This document shows positions 12,474 through 25,771 of a stretch of 64,000 nucleotides of DNA, one piece after another. The notes beneath the pieces were generated by a model. That model ran no database searches and was not told the origin of the DNA. It was given only the letters and a program-made list of their open reading frames with translations. This stretch comes from Adineta vaga (lineage: Eukaryota; Rotifera): assembly GCA_021613535.1 (NCBI GenBank), contig CP075494.1, positions 15,190,001-15,254,000 of the forward strand, in the 5' to 3' direction. Position numbers and translations under genes: made by a program. Position 1 is the stretch's first letter, and each line of letters starts with the position of its first letter.

Positions 12474-13036
12474 TGGTGATTTTTTGAGCAGAATATATAT
12501 CTAAAAAAAAAGAAGGGAAGATCAACAATAAAATTGTCTCGATATGTAATGTTTTAAATGTGTCCTTTAAAGAGAAACACAATATTGAACAATACAAAAA
12601 AAATGTTATACAATTCATGTAAAATACAATTGAAAATGAACGATTCAATGCTGATTGATCATTTTTTTAGGATGCATATCTTTTCTCAAGGATATAACAT
12701 TGAGAACAACATCAACCGAGGCTTGAATTCATTACATAAATTAACTCCACGCCAGAAATCGATTGAATTGAATTAGATGAATGCTGATTCATCATTTATG
12801 CTGGTAATTTCAGTTCGAAGCTGTTTGATGAAAAAAAACTTTGTTTGTTTTTTCATCGTATTCGTAGTACTACTCATCATATGTTGAGCATTGAATGACA
12901 GTAACGAATCAAAATGAACGCATTACAGATGGCGTATGTAAATCGACAGATGAACAAATCCGTAGTTACTTTACAATGATATTTTACTCTCAATTATTCA
13001 AGAAAATTCACAACAAAGATACAAATGCTCTTTTTA
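12474..13036. other. Intergenic region between RABGEF1 and CNG channel genes
   Basis: Two minus-strand genes flank this stretch, so it holds the RABGEF1 promoter and the CNG channel 3' untranslated region. Small open frames here have low-complexity composition and no motifs. I see no RNA gene or repeat. Confidence 0.55.
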
Positions 13037-15385
13037 TTAATCCACATCGAGAAACGATGTACTTCGATATTTGGTTATATTATTTGTACTTTGTCGTTTC
13101 CATTTATCAGCGAGAAATGGAAGCGCCGGTGCTGATAAAGGCGAACTAACTGATATTGAAATGCTTGGTTTTCGTGCCCCATAATGATATTCTAATTTTG
13201 ATAATTGTTGTTTGAATGTGTTTATGGATTCAACATATGTATGAAAAAATTTCGTCACACGATCGTTTAGTAAATGATCGAGATCATCTAATTTCTTAAT
13301 ACGATGTTGTACACTTAATAATTGATCTTGTTCAGCATGTCGTCGTGAATCGGATAAACTTTCATCAAGTAAATTATCTTTTCGTAAGAGTGATTTTCCT
13401 TTATCAATTATTTTTGATAAAGATTCAGGATAATTATCAAGTACAAGCCATAAATCATCTTTCTGTAATGTATATAGATCTGAATAACCCAATGATTTCA
13501 CATTTGCCGTACGACGACAGCCATTTTTCGAACCTAAAATCAAAATCTTCTAAACAAAAATGAAATTCATGAAAAAGAAAACTAACCAGGAATGTTTAAT
13601 ATCGATATTTCACCGAATACAGATCCTTCTTTCAATACTACGAATGTCGTTTTACCATCATCACTAACTACAGCTAATTGTCCACGTTTAATGATATACA
13701 TCTCTTTTCCAATGTCACCTTTTCGACAAACATAATCACCAGGTCCAAAAAATGTCGGCTTCAACTTGGTTACCAATTCAATAAGAAGATTGGGTTCACA
13801 ATCATTGAATAATTTCACCTGTTGAAGTGATTCTAAATGAACTTTAATTGCTAGATCTTTACGTAATTCAATGCTTAAATCCGAATTTAACACCATTTCT
13901 TCATTTAAAACTTGACGATTGGTATATAAATAATCCAACCATTTTATTACTTTTTGTTCGAGTTTTCGATTTACAGAACGAAATTTCATATAACGTTTGA
14001 TTTCATCCATTTTTTCACGAACTTGTTGTCCTATAAGCAACATACAAAACAAATATTTCAGCAAAACGATTTTCTTTCGGTCTATACTCGATTGATTTTG
14101 CGATGAGATCATTGTACCAAGATTACCAATAATTGTTGCAAATATTAGAATACCTAAAATCAACATTATTATTAAAATTCTTGTCTTTCTAAGGAAAACG
14201 ATGGCAGATTTAAAAGTACTATTCGACATCTGTAAGAAACATAGTTAATCTCGTATAAAGGTCTTCTTCAAGTATAATGAGATAGCAAACCTATGGTTTC
14301 TTCACACGAACACCTACCAATCATATAATCAAATAATACAAATACATATTCCGATCGATTTTCTGGTAATGGAACATCTCCGATGGTGCTCAATAGAAGT
14401 GTCGACCAATAAAAACAATATGTGTATAGCATAGCAACAGTTTCATTATGAGCTGTGTCTGGTAATACCCATTTATCACTACCAAAACCAAGATATTGAC
14501 AAATAAGAAAATAAGCACAACAATTCCTAAACAAAAGTTGAATTTTCTATTTTTGCAAACGAATCTTTTTCGTTTACCAATGAATTAATGTTAATGTTAA
14601 ACAAACGAGTATACATATTCGAAATGCATTTGGAAATCTCGTTCGTGATTCAGTTAATTCTTGAAATTGAGAAAGACGATTAATTCGTATGAACCGATTA
14701 CAACGGATTATTGAAACAAAACGCAAACGTGGAAATACATACAGAAGATCTGTTGGGAAAATTGCTAGAAGATCATTTATATAAAACTGTTGTGAAGAAA
14801 AGTAATTTCGAGATAAAACATGATGATTGCGAACAAATAAACCATGACTAAAATAGCCTAGAAGAAAAAAAGGAAATCATCGTATGTAAGAATTTTCTTC
14901 TTACCAGTTCGTGATTGAAAAAAAATATCGATGAGATAAATCAAATCGAATGTATAGTCCAATGAAATCCAGATATATTTGTATTTTCTGTCCAGTTCAG
15001 CAAATGCATAACGAACTGGAATAAAAAGAAAATTGTATGAAACTGCAAGGGAAATGACTGCAAGCCAAAAATGATAGAGACGATGTTGTGGATCGATTAC
15101 AAAACCAGTGCTGAAGAAGAAAACAAGTTCAATGTAAAGAAAACATAATAAAAATGATCGAATTACGCTTCGTAATCTTCATTTCGAATTGGACCTTCAG
15201 TTTTTTTCGATTCTTTTTCTATAAGAGTGGTTTGTTGATCATCATTAACCTGATTTTTTGGACGAAATAAACGTTTACGAAATTTCTATAAATAAAAAGT
15301 AAAATGAAACAAAGATCAAAAGCTTAAGAAATGTAACCTTAAATTTGTTATTTGATAATTCAGTTTGTTGTTCTTGAATTTCCAT
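13037..15385 (-). CDS. Cyclic nucleotide-gated cation channel, CNGA type
   Basis: Eight exons (15385-15338, 15285-15167, 15110-14905, 14857-14578, 14526-14318, 14153-14088, 14030-13587, 13533-13037) join in phase to about 622 residues. Six transmembrane segments lead to the pore LLSTIGDVPLPENRSEYVF and an S6 with GILIFATIIGNLGTMIS. The C-linker (KRYMKFRSVNRKLEQKVIKW) and cyclic-nucleotide-binding domain (FGEISILN, GCRRTANVKS) are classic CNG features, including the Arg that contacts the cyclic phosphate. A coiled-coil-like tail follows. Activation by cGMP or cAMP opens a non-selective Na/Ca pore in sensory cells. The filter acid is Asp rather than the Glu usual in CNGA1-3. The intron inside S6 is about 164 bp, longer than the rest. 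Confidence 0.93.
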
Positions 15386-15983
15386 GATAATCACCTGAAT
15401 ATGTGATTTCACCTAGGTGGATTAGTTGTTTGAGCAGCAAAAGGAAGGAAATAAAAAGGAACGATAATGACGTTTCCATAGAATTCTTTTCTTTTTCTTC
15501 TTATCATGAAAAAAAGGGATGATGTATGTTCATCATTTTTTCCTCTTCTTCTTCTTCTTTCCCTTTCTTAGCTTAACATGATCTTCAACAGATAAGCACA
15601 TTTCTTTTTCTTCTTATCTTCAAGGAAGAAAAATGTTTCGTATTCATCCCAATAAAAAGAATAAAAGATTTATTAAGAGTACATCTTACATAAAACAAGT
15701 TTTTTTTTGTTGCAGTGTAGGTCAAAGCATTGTCGAGGATCTCAAAAGTGATATATAAGTAATAAGCGATTAGGTATTATCTACTTAGTTGACATATTAT
15801 ATTGATCTGTTATCTTCATGTTCTACACACCTCTTCGTTTATCTATCAACAATTTTATTTGTTCAGATTTATTTACAAACAAAAAATACTTTCAAGAGAT
15901 ATATTTATTAAACAAATAGTGAAACCTAACAGGTCAGATAAAATAAAATACATTTGACTTTTGTTTTCTTTGAGAAATAATCT
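15386..15983. other. Intergenic region between CNG channel and MED24-like genes
   Basis: This should hold the CNG channel promoter and the 3' end of the MED24-like transcript. There is a TTC/CTT-rich pyrimidine stretch near 15540-15570 and poly-A/T tracts. No coding sequence is visible. Confidence 0.5.
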
Positions 15984-18900
15984 TCAAAGATTATCGAAAA
16001 TTGAAAATATATTTGGTGTTATCTTCTCAAAACTTCCTTTTGATAAACTATTTTCGTCTATTGGCAATGATGGATTTTGTATAAGTGTTGTTGTCGTTCG
16101 TTGACGAACTGTTTGTAAATGAGAATAATCACGTGTAATCACCATGGATGCATATTCAATTTCAATATCAGTTGATAAATCTAAAATACTGAGAACTTTC
16201 TCAATGGGAAATTGTATTGGTAAATATTCAGATATCTGAGCGACCTATAAAAAGAAATGATTAGTAAATTAAGAAGAACGAATGTACGTATTCTATCTTA
16301 CTAATTTCGGTTTAATAAATGGTTTTAATGATTGATCTTTTCGACTGAACATCCAGAGTATCGTTTGAAACCATCCGAAAAAATAATTAACAGGTCGTAG
16401 AGTTTCACTGGCGAATAGTTGTTCAGATGAAGAATTTAAGAAGAAATGAAAAGCATCACTAACAGTCGTATCCTCATTTTTTGATTTCATTACATTTAAT
16501 GATTCTCTCCATGGTTTAACATAAAATATATCATCTAGTTGATTTGTATTTTCATGAAATTCAATAGATAAAAGTGTACATAAAATTAAACTTATTCCAT
16601 AAACATTTGGTTCCAGCATAAAATCATTCGATTTCATATTGAATAGATAAGGAAAAACTTCTTCTAATAAACATCGAGTTGATAAACGTCGTCGAAATAA
16701 AATCAATCCAAATATAAAATAAAGTCCTCGATTTGTTTCATAGACTCCATTTGACGTATTCATATGGATAAATAAACGATTAATAATCGTACTAATTGGA
16801 ATATATTTTGAACAGATATATAATGCACGAGATTGATCACAGGTAAGACATTCATTTAAAATGTACATGTCAAATAATGTTTGAATGAGAGAAGTTGAAG
16901 TTTGAATTGATGATGATATTGGTGTAGTTGGCGAATAATATGGTAGTAATGGATTATCAATAGAATCTGACCATAGTTGACGTTTTATTGCATCAAATAA
17001 TGAGAATAATGTAGAATTTGAACCAGTTGTTGAGATACCTAAGCGAATAGAACATAAAATTGTGTATAGAAGATGTTAAGTTTATTTTCTTACCCATTGT
17101 ATTAATTGTATTTTGAATCCATAATCTTTCATTTTCACTAGCGATTTCATAATTAGCAATAAGCCAAAGAAGTACATGTACAAGTGTTCCATAGGAAACA
17201 TAAGTTAAATAATGAATTAATTGTGTAACAAATTCTTTTGTTTCATCTAATGATAATGATTGAAGTTCTCCAAGGAAAAGAATTGTTTTAGATAAATATT
17301 CTGTATTCGAATATTTCATTTGAATATTTTCATTTGTAAAACATTTGACATCGAATGCAAATTCTTCTTTTTCTATTTTTGATTTTTCATCAAATGAATT
17401 ATTCATTGTTGATAGTAGATCTGTGGAATTTAATGTTGATCCAAATAATGCATGACCAAGATATCTTGATAACCAATATTTTTTTAACCAAATATAAACA
17501 ATAAATTGAGATGATGATGGATTATTGTCAAGATCTATTTGACCGAAATCTTCGGATGTATCATCGGTAATTGATGTGACGTAGCAAAGTAAAAGTAAAG
17601 CAAGATCAAAGCGTGTTTCAATAGACGAAAGTAATAAATGAATAAATGAATAATATTGATCAAGAGCACAGATTAATGGAATAAAATCCGGGAGATTAGT
17701 AATTAAAATATCGAGATTTTGTGGATTATCAGGTTTAGAAAATAGTTCATGAAGAGATTTTTCTAAAGAACGTTGTAATTGAAGAATTTCGAAGGAATAT
17801 GAACCTAAAAATAGAATTAATTCAATCGAAATATTTGAGTAATAAACAACAATGTGCGAATAGATGATTTCGATGAATGAAAAGTAACATACGTGATTGT
17901 TGATTTTGATAAAATTTCTGAATATGTTCAAGATATGGTTGTCGAATTCGTTGAATATAAGCAATTAATTGATTAATTTTCTCTTTATTCTTCGTTTGAA
18001 TTTCGTTATTTGTATAATTTAATGTTGTTTGAAGAAATTGTTCGAAAACATTCTCTACACATAATTCATCCATTCGATTTAAAAGATATTCATTGTATAA
18101 TAAAAATGTTTCTATTGATTGTTTAACTGTATCAAATTGACTTTCCAAACAAGAAGCGAAAATTCGTGGTAATTGAAAATTAATATAGGCAGACCAACGT
18201 TGTTGATATTCGCTATTATTACTTGATATGGATGAAACATATCCACCGAATGATGCTTGAAGAAATCGTAGATAGATTAAATAAGGATTTACAGTTGAAG
18301 AAACATGTTCGTAAAACGAAGAATTACAAGAAATACTGAAGATGATTTATGAAGTTTATTGATCACAAGTAAAGAAACAATTGGATTGAATAATGTAACA
18401 CTAAATTCGACATCTTCCTGATGGAATTCTTCAGATAAATGAAGACGATTTATTCTAAAAACAAAACAAGAACTTCGTTTTTTTTGCGAAATCTCGACGA
18501 TTATTCAATTTACTTGCAAATAACTTGTTCATAAATATCCGTTTGATGAGATTCTCGAAGAATGATTTTCTTTAATGCATGTCCAACATATTCTTGAATT
18601 TGTCGCCATTCTATTTGTTCTCGTTGTGCTTTAATTGTCATTAACCATAAACAATACAATGTTGCATGTGTAAATAACAAAAGAAATAAATTTGAAATTG
18701 ATAATAAAATTTCTTCTTCTTCTTCTTTTATTTCGATTTGTTCATTCGAATAAAAATCGAATGCTGAACAAAGCCATTTCGCTAATAAATTCAATTGTTT
18801 ACCTAATCGAACGGCATGTTCAGCAGTGACATGTTTCGTTTTTAATGTTTCATTTAATAAATCAATTAAATATTTGATTTGAATATCGTTTGCACCTCGT

Positions 18901-19231
18901 GTGGGTGTTAAAGAGAATAAATGTTCGATAACTAAAGTTTCATTGATATAACCGGAACGTGTATGGAATTTGAAATAAGATTGTAGAAGATCTGAAGAGA
19001 TGGCAGAGTCAATATGTGTGAGAATTTGAGCTAAAGATTCAATGAATTGATTAGATGGAGATGAAGGAAAGAAGGAAGGATTATTTTACTTGTAAAGATT
19101 GTACGAAATTCATCTTCGGATCGACATTCTGCAATTAACGGTGCGAGTGAAGCAGAAAAAATCGCATCATTCGAACGTAATTTCCAAGCTTCGACTAATT
19201 TTTCATTTAGTATATTCCCATCCAGCACCAT
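15984..19231 (-). CDS. MED24: Mediator complex subunit 24-like protein
   Basis: This is a multi-exon minus-strand gene with open exons spanning the region and short introns near 16245-16303, 17045-17093, 17807-17893, 18461-18513 and 19036-19089. It encodes roughly 950 residues, close to the 989 of human MED24. It is entirely alpha-helical, with no catalytic motifs. Segments resemble MED24 in the right order: an N-terminal LVEAWKLRSND (compare L-x-x-AWKERWSD), RFDLALLLLCYVTSI in the middle (compare FDISFLMLCHVAQ), and GTLVHVLLWLIANYEI (compare SLAVCAVAWLVAHVRM). MED24 is a tail-module subunit linking activators to RNA polymerase II. The match is diffuse, so other HEAT-like helical scaffolds remain possible. 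It starts 113 bp upstream, in its own direction, of the POLL stop codon. Confidence 0.6.
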
Positions 19232-19344
19232 TTTCTCGTGAGAAATATCTAAAAAAAGAATATAATTATTTATTCAATTCAATATTACCGAGATCACAAA
19301 AACGAAACACGCTCGATTAAATAAAAGAATTCGTATTTTTCTTT

Positions 19345-21843
19345 TCATTTGACTACGTAGTTAATGATACGTTCTTCGGGTGGACGATAAGGTAGATTAA
19401 GATATTTAAAAATCGATTCTTCCGTTGGTGTATACAACGGTGTACCCATATTGATTTTCGAATTATTCTAAAGAATAAATTCATTAACATAAGAAAAATT
19501 AAATATTTTACCTTGCGAATAACACCGGTATTCAAACGATGTTGTGACAAATACCTTTGAAATTATAAAATACTTTTTTTTATAATGAATGATTCAAGTC
19601 AATTTCACTTACATGTTATATTTATGTGCAAGATTTCTCATCGAACGATTAAAAAGTGCACTACCAGTAAAATAAAGTAATGCACAGGCATATTCATTAT
19701 GTGGAATAACGATTATATCGAGACGACGATGCTGAAAAAGAAAAATTAAGTAATTTCGATTTCCTATTGAATTGAGATATTACTTTTCTATTTTCACCGG
19801 GTAATAAACATACACCGAAATATTTCACATGAGACCTATGAATTATGTAAAAATATAAACAATCGTTGGGGTCATAAGCAGAAAGTGCATTTTATTGACT
19901 ACATTTTATCTGTTCGGTTCACACCATATTCTTCTTTCTTTTCTTTTCTCTCTCTCTCTCTCTGCAGCTATTCTTTGACCTATTTCCCGTTATTCATTAT
20001 AATTTTACCAGTATGCACGTGTAAAAGAACAAAAGAAAATCGAATACAAATAGATAAAACAAAATCTTCTGATGTTTTTTTAACTTTTCTCTCTCTCTTC
20101 AATGTTGAAAAAAAATCTTAAGTTCATCGGTACTTATTTACGTACCCGCTATCTTCATCGTATTTATCCGATAAAACAAGATCGTCTGTTAAGAAGCCTA
20201 GAAATACATATTTGAATAAAACAGGAAAATAGATTCAATGAAGTTACCAGATTTTTTCAATGAATCAGTCAATGGAATAAGTAAACCTTCATGAGAAATT
20301 CCATCTGTATGTGTTATTAATATATCTACATCTCCGCATGTTGCTTTACCACGACGATATGAACCACATGTTTGAATAATAAGGCCAGGTACTAATGCAA
20401 GTGCATGTTGTTTCACCTATATATCGTTAAACATTCACATGAATAATTCATATTTCAGAGAAATTTACCACGGCTTCAATTTCTGTTACTTCATCACGTG
20501 GTATTCGTTCTAAAAATTCATCATAATATTTCAATCCTACTTGTTGATTTTCAGATAATTTTGCTTTTGTACGTAGATCATCCAAAGTACGAAAACCCTA
20601 TCTCACCAAACGAAACTAATTTGAAAACTTTCTCAACAAAAAAAACGAATCCTTACTTGATCATACCATTGTTTAGCAATATTTGGTCCACATCCCCATA
20701 CATTTCCAAATAAATTAATAACCGTCATATATTCCGATGATTGAAAATCTTCAAGTTTTTCAAAACTTCCCGTATCAATAATTTCCCAAATCTTCTTTGC
20801 AAGACTTTCGCCAATGCCAGGTAATTTAATTATTTCCTAAGATGAGATAAATATAGACAAATCTTTTCAAAGATCATTATTTTAAATACTTCATAAGAAT
20901 CAATTCGATGTGTACAACGACGAATTGTTGTAATTGCTTTTTGATAGGAATATGCACGCCATTTATCTAATATAATAAATAAACAAAGACTAATACGATA
21001 TTTCTCTTTTCTTACCATTAGTTTTGCCATAGAGATCAGACATTGCTTGAAGTTTATCAATAATATCGCGATTGACTTCGGTATTCTTTTTCGCTGTTTG
21101 GGAAGACATCGAACACATCCAATTACCTTTCTAGAATAACAATCTATTGTATCAAACAAGGTATTTATCAAGATCTGTCATACATACGGGTAATTCACCA
21201 TTTTTATACGGATTTTTGACTGTATCGTTATAATCCTAGAACGAGAATAACCTCAAGAATCTGGCATTCTGAATCGTTTACTAACATCATTTATATCATA
21301 ATCATCATCATCGGATGAAAATCGTCTTTGTTTAACTTGTGTTGCACAACCACCTTGTGGTTCATCTTCTGATAATCTTCGTTTTGGTTGATTATGAACA
21401 AATTTCTTCTCTTCTACAGTTGATTCTTGTGTAAAAGATGGTTTTGTTTGTTTACGAATTAATGGTGGACGAATGATATAATCTTTTGTCAATGGAATTA
21501 AACGTTTTTCTTTCAATGAATCACTTAACCATTTGGTTTGAATGACAGTTGGCGATGGTTTCTCATTCGTTTCTTTTGAATCTATTTTTAGTATCGAGAA
21601 CACTTTGGGTACATCGAATTGTTCATCAACAATGATAAAACGAGCATTCTCTGGTGTTGTTAATGATTGTAATTGAAAACGTTGGAGAGCATTGATAAAT
21701 ATTGTTCGTCGTTCTTTTCCAATACCATTTGGTAGGAAATAAAAAGTAGCATGCGGATCAGATGGATTGAATTCAATTGATGAAAGATTTTCATCAAAAT
21801 CATTTCTAGTTGATGATTCATTTGTAAATGAAAGTAAAGACAT
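19345..21843 (-). CDS. POLL: DNA polymerase lambda (family X, BRCT)
   Basis: This gap-filling family X polymerase works in base excision repair and non-homologous end joining. An N-terminal BRCT domain ([14 protein letters not shown] ... [16 protein letters not shown]) and a Ser/Lys-rich linker precede the 8-kDa and fingers region ([15 protein letters not shown] helix-hairpin-helix, [11 protein letters not shown]). The palm has [20 protein letters not shown] with the two catalytic aspartates in GDVD and the third in [23 protein letters not shown] and LPYRPPEER finish the family signature. Many short introns split the gene. Bdelloids face heavy DNA breakage on desiccation, and end-joining polymerases fit that life style. 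The start is the first ATG after the divergent spacer to the SDR gene. Confidence 0.93.
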
Positions 21844-22079
21844 GAAGACCTATATTTTTACACCGGGATCTTTTCTGATCTAGATCAAAACTCTTTAGAT
21901 TTTTAGATAAAATGATTCATTCATATTTGTAAAACCTGACTTGACAGACAGACAATTTGCTTCAACCATTCAATCAGTATTTTTCTTGACAAATGATAGA
22001 TGGAGTTACTTGTTATAAGAGCAACCGTTTTCGATTCGATATCATTTTACCTTTTTTCTTTATCTTCGTTTGAATAAAC
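21844..22079. promoter_or_regulatory. Divergent promoter region between POLL and SDR genes
   Basis: A 236-bp spacer separates two genes transcribed away from each other, so the two promoters must be packed here or overlap. No TATA box or known operator stands out; it is AT-rich. Confidence 0.4.
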
Positions 22080-22958
22080 ATGTCAATAGTCCCTGAACAA
22101 GCAACAAAACCAACTGGTGACTGGTCTCAATTATTACGAGATAAAATTGTTTTTGTTACTGGTGCGGGTGGAGCTATAGGATCAGCTATTGCACATACAT
22201 GTGCATTACATGGAGCACGTGTTGTCATTGCAGATATTAAGAAAGATGCTGCAGATCAAACTGTGACGAAAATACTCAATGAACATGCAGATAAGAAAGA
22301 TAATGTAATGAGCGTTGAGTTAGATGTAACAAAGGAAGAAGATATTCAAAAGGTTGTGAAAAATGTTGTCGAAAAATGGAAGACAATTGATGTTTTGATT
22401 AATAAGTATATGTTAACAATTGTTTGAATAAATATTAGTATGTTTTTTCTGTTTCGAAGTGCTGCACTGTTCACTTTTGGTGCTGTTGAAGATGTTACCG
22501 CTGATGCATGGACACAAATATTGAATGTGAATGTTCGTGGTTATGCTTTAATGGCTAAAGCTGTTGTTCCTTTTATGAAACAACAACGATCAGGTTCAAT
22601 TATTCAAATGGCTAGTATCAGTAGTTGGGTTGCACAACCAGATTTTGTACCATATAGTACAACAAAAGGTGCTATTTTACAGATGACACGTAATTTAGCA
22701 CTTGATCTAGGTTCATTTAATATTCGATGTAATTCAATTTGTCCTGGTGCAACATTAACACCAGCTTCAGCAAGTCATGCTGCTCATCTGAATATATCAT
22801 TAGATGAACTTGTCGAAGAACAAACGAAAAAACAATGTCTGAAACGATGGGCATCAACACAGGAAATAGCAAATTTTACTGTTTTTTTAGCTTCAGATTT
22901 ATGTCATTTTGCAACGGGTGCTAGTTTTCTTGTTGATGGCGGTTTTACAACGATTTAG
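22080..22958 (+). CDS. Short-chain dehydrogenase/reductase (FabG-like classical SDR)
   Basis: Two exons (22080-22405, 22460-22958) encode 274 residues. The Rossmann nucleotide site is VFVTGAGGAIGSAIA (TGxxxGxG). The structural NNA motif is re-formed exactly across the intron (DVLINNAALF). The catalytic Ser lies in MASISSW and the Tyr/Lys in YSTTK, with the C-terminal GASFLVDGGF typical of bacterial-style classical SDRs. It is predicted to be an NAD(P)-dependent oxidoreductase of unknown substrate. The compact FabG-like architecture makes a bacterial origin conceivable, but SDRs of this kind are also native to animals. The intron shows it is at least naturalised. Confidence 0.85.
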
Positions 22959-23830
22959 AGACTTTTTAATCGTATATTATCTTTCTATCATTTTTATTTA
23001 TTCAACCTTTTTTCTGTAGCGAATTCAATAAGGTGGAGCTATTCATTTTAATAAAAACATCAGTATGATCACTTTTGGTTGGAAGAGCAATTCTTTTTTT
23101 TTAAATCAAATAGAAATATTTATGAGTATATATGCCGTTCTATCTTATGCTTTCGAAACTTTTGTATATTTGCTGTAAGAGTACATAGAAAATGTTCTGA
23201 TATTAGTCTATCAGGATAAAAATTCATTTATTGTATCAGATTTAACTTGCAGTTTATAACTATTACCGACTCTGAAGATAAATTTTAATTGACCGAGATC
23301 TTTCTGCGAAAATACTTGTTTTTTATAGTTAAAAATGTACCACTCTCTTTCACCATTCTCTCTACAGTTTATTTTAGCTTCATCGACAATATGGTTGCCT
23401 TTTGTATGATGAAAAAAGACATTCTTTTTATTGCTCTTTTGCTCGATGGAGAGTCTTCTTAGGTGGTAGATTTATGAGAACTTGCCTAATAATTATTTTC
23501 ACGGTTGCAAGAAAACGAAAATGAAGAACACAAGTAGTGTTTGATATGTCTCGAATAACTATATTTCATTAAAATGGTTACCAGTGAAATAAGAGAGACC
23601 AAGACGCGTGAATCGACGAAAACTGCGTTGTTTTTGTTACCATTCTTTTTTATGTTGACGAGGTTGTAAATAGAAAGAGAACATTTTTTGAATTATTTTG
23701 CTAAGAAGAAGACGTGAAAAGATTCCATTACTATAATAAAATCGGCGCATCAAAATATATACCCTCATAGATGTAAAAATTGAAGAACAATTGTAGTGTT
23801 TTTTGTCTCATATTATTACATCGTACACAA
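22959..23830. other. Intergenic region between SDR and ART-TPR genes
   Basis: The SDR 3' end and the ART gene promoter lie in this region. It is AT-rich without a convincing frame on either strand, and no repeat or RNA gene is recognised. Confidence 0.5.
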
Positions 23831-25771
23831 ATGGCTACCAGTAAAACACAATCAACAACAACAAATAATAAATCGGCGAATTCTAATCTTGAATCATTTG
23901 CTTGTCTTTGGGTCGATCAAAATATTCATTCAACAAAAGATAACCGTGACACTCAAGAAGAACTTCGCCAAATTATTAATCATCTACGAACATTTGATAA
24001 TGCAGACGAATGTGAACAATACATTCGACAGATTAAGAATGAAAAAGTTATTCTGATTGTATCGGGAGGTTTAGGCCGAAATATCATTCCTCGAATTCAT
24101 GATCTTTCACAATTCTCAGCATGTTATGTATTCTGTCAAGATAAGAAAGCGAATGAACAATGGGCAAATAACTATCACAAAGTAAAACACTTCAAATTCT
24201 TCCTTTGTACATATCTTTCATTCTTATATTTTAGATCAATGGCATTTTTGTTGAACGTACTAAATTGATCGATCAAATATCGAAAGATCAGACTGCCCGT
24301 GCAAAAGTTGAAGATGGTGTTTCTATCTCTGTTATCCGTTCAGATGTTCAATCTCTTCAAGCTCGAAATGCTATTTTTATGTGGTTTCAATTATTTATCG
24401 AAGTTCTTCTTCGTATGCATCATAAGTCCACGGATCGACAAGAACTTATTGATATTTGCAAAACAAGTTACAAAGGAAATCATGAAGAAATGCAAACAAT
24501 TGCGGAATTTGAAAAGAATTACAAAGCAGAAAATGCAATTTGGTGGTACACACGTGAATCTTGTTTCTATCGCATGATGAACAAAGCTCTGCGTGTACAA
24601 GATTTTGATATGTTATTTGCCTTTCGATTTTTTATTACGGATATTGCAAAGCAGATCAAAAATGAGTATGAAAAATTGATTCGTACTACTGATAGTCGAA
24701 GTATTATTCAAGTCTATCGAGGGCAAGTAATTGAAACGGATGAATTGGAACTGATGAAGAACAGTATTGGTGAATTTGTTTCGATGAATTCATTCTTATC
24801 TACAAGTCGTACTCGTTCGACTGCTCTTCATTTTGCTCGGCTACGATCACCTATGAGTGGTACTGAACAAGTTATTTTTGAGATCAAAATTGATCCACGT
24901 TCACAAACCAAAGCATTTGCTGATATTTCGAAAATCAGTTATTTTCAGAATGAAGATGAAATTTTGATTAGTCTTGGAGCGTTATTTCGCATCGAGAAAG
25001 TGGCCGAAGACAAAAAAGATCGAATATGGATAGCTCAAGTATCTTTGGCAAGTGAAGATGATTTTCATTTGAAAGAGACATTTTCGTTTATGAAAGAGAC
25101 GATTGGAGATGATACGGATTTGGACTCACTTGGAAAAATATTACATGAAATGGGTGAATACGAGCAGTGACAAAAATGTTATGAGCGCATGATGCGAGAT
25201 TTACAAATAAAGACAGGCGATTGTCATATTGGACTTGGCAAAGCTCAAGACTGGCAAAAACGGTCTGATCCGGCACTATCTCACTATGACCGAGCAATGA
25301 AAATACGGCAAGAAGTATTTGGTCCGAAGCACGGAAGTGTAGGAGAAGCCTATTGTTATATTGGAGCTGTACAATGGGATTTGCTGAAAGATTATGATGA
25401 AGCATTGATAAATTTGAAGAAAGCAATAACAATTCTAGAGGAATCTATACCTGTGATTTACTGACTCTAAGTAGGACCTACGGCAATATAGCATCTGCGT
25501 ACTACTTTACAAATAAATATGACATATCTTTAGAGTATTATAATAAATGTCTCATTGTTCAACAAAAGATTCTACCACCTAACCACCCTCAAATTGCTGG
25601 GTCATATAATAACATTGGACATACATATCAGGCAATGTCGGATTATACAAAAGCTCTGGAATACTATAAAAAATCATTAACTATTAATCGGCAAATTTTG
25701 CCACCAACTCACCAAGCCTTAATTCGTACTGAAAATAATATTCGTTTACTAGAGGAACAGATGGAAAACTA
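23831..25771 (+). pseudogene. ADP-ribosyltransferase (R-S-E) + TPR protein, reading frame broken
   Basis: Exons 23831-24181 and 24235 onward encode an N-terminal regulatory-like region and then an arginine-type ADP-ribosyltransferase domain. Visible signatures are YRGQ (the Arg), FLSTSRTRS (STS) and FQNEDEILI (ExE). The domain looks complete. A TGA at 25168-25170 interrupts the frame. The same frame then continues into kinesin-light-chain-like TPR repeats (HYDRAMKIRQEVFG) until a second TGA at 25462-25464. Further TPR coding (YNNIGHTYQAMSDYTKALEY) continues in a different frame to 25771. ART-TPR genes form a large family in bdelloids. Either the C-terminal TPR part is decaying, or the product is a truncated ART. 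Sequencing error is the other explanation. Confidence 0.75.

Noticed and set aside
12287-12776. Overlapping small frames on both strands near the RABGEF1 start
   Set aside because: They are shadows of the A20 zinc-finger exon or AT-rich spacer; no motif.
14031-14087. Apparent insert in the CNG channel between S6 and the C-linker
   Set aside because: It has GTATAG/ATAG borders and splicing restores the family alignment; it is an intron that happens to stay open.
19885-20121. 78-codon frame (+) within the POLL locus
   Set aside because: It lies over introns and exons of POLL on the opposite strand and is a pyrimidine-rich low-complexity translation.
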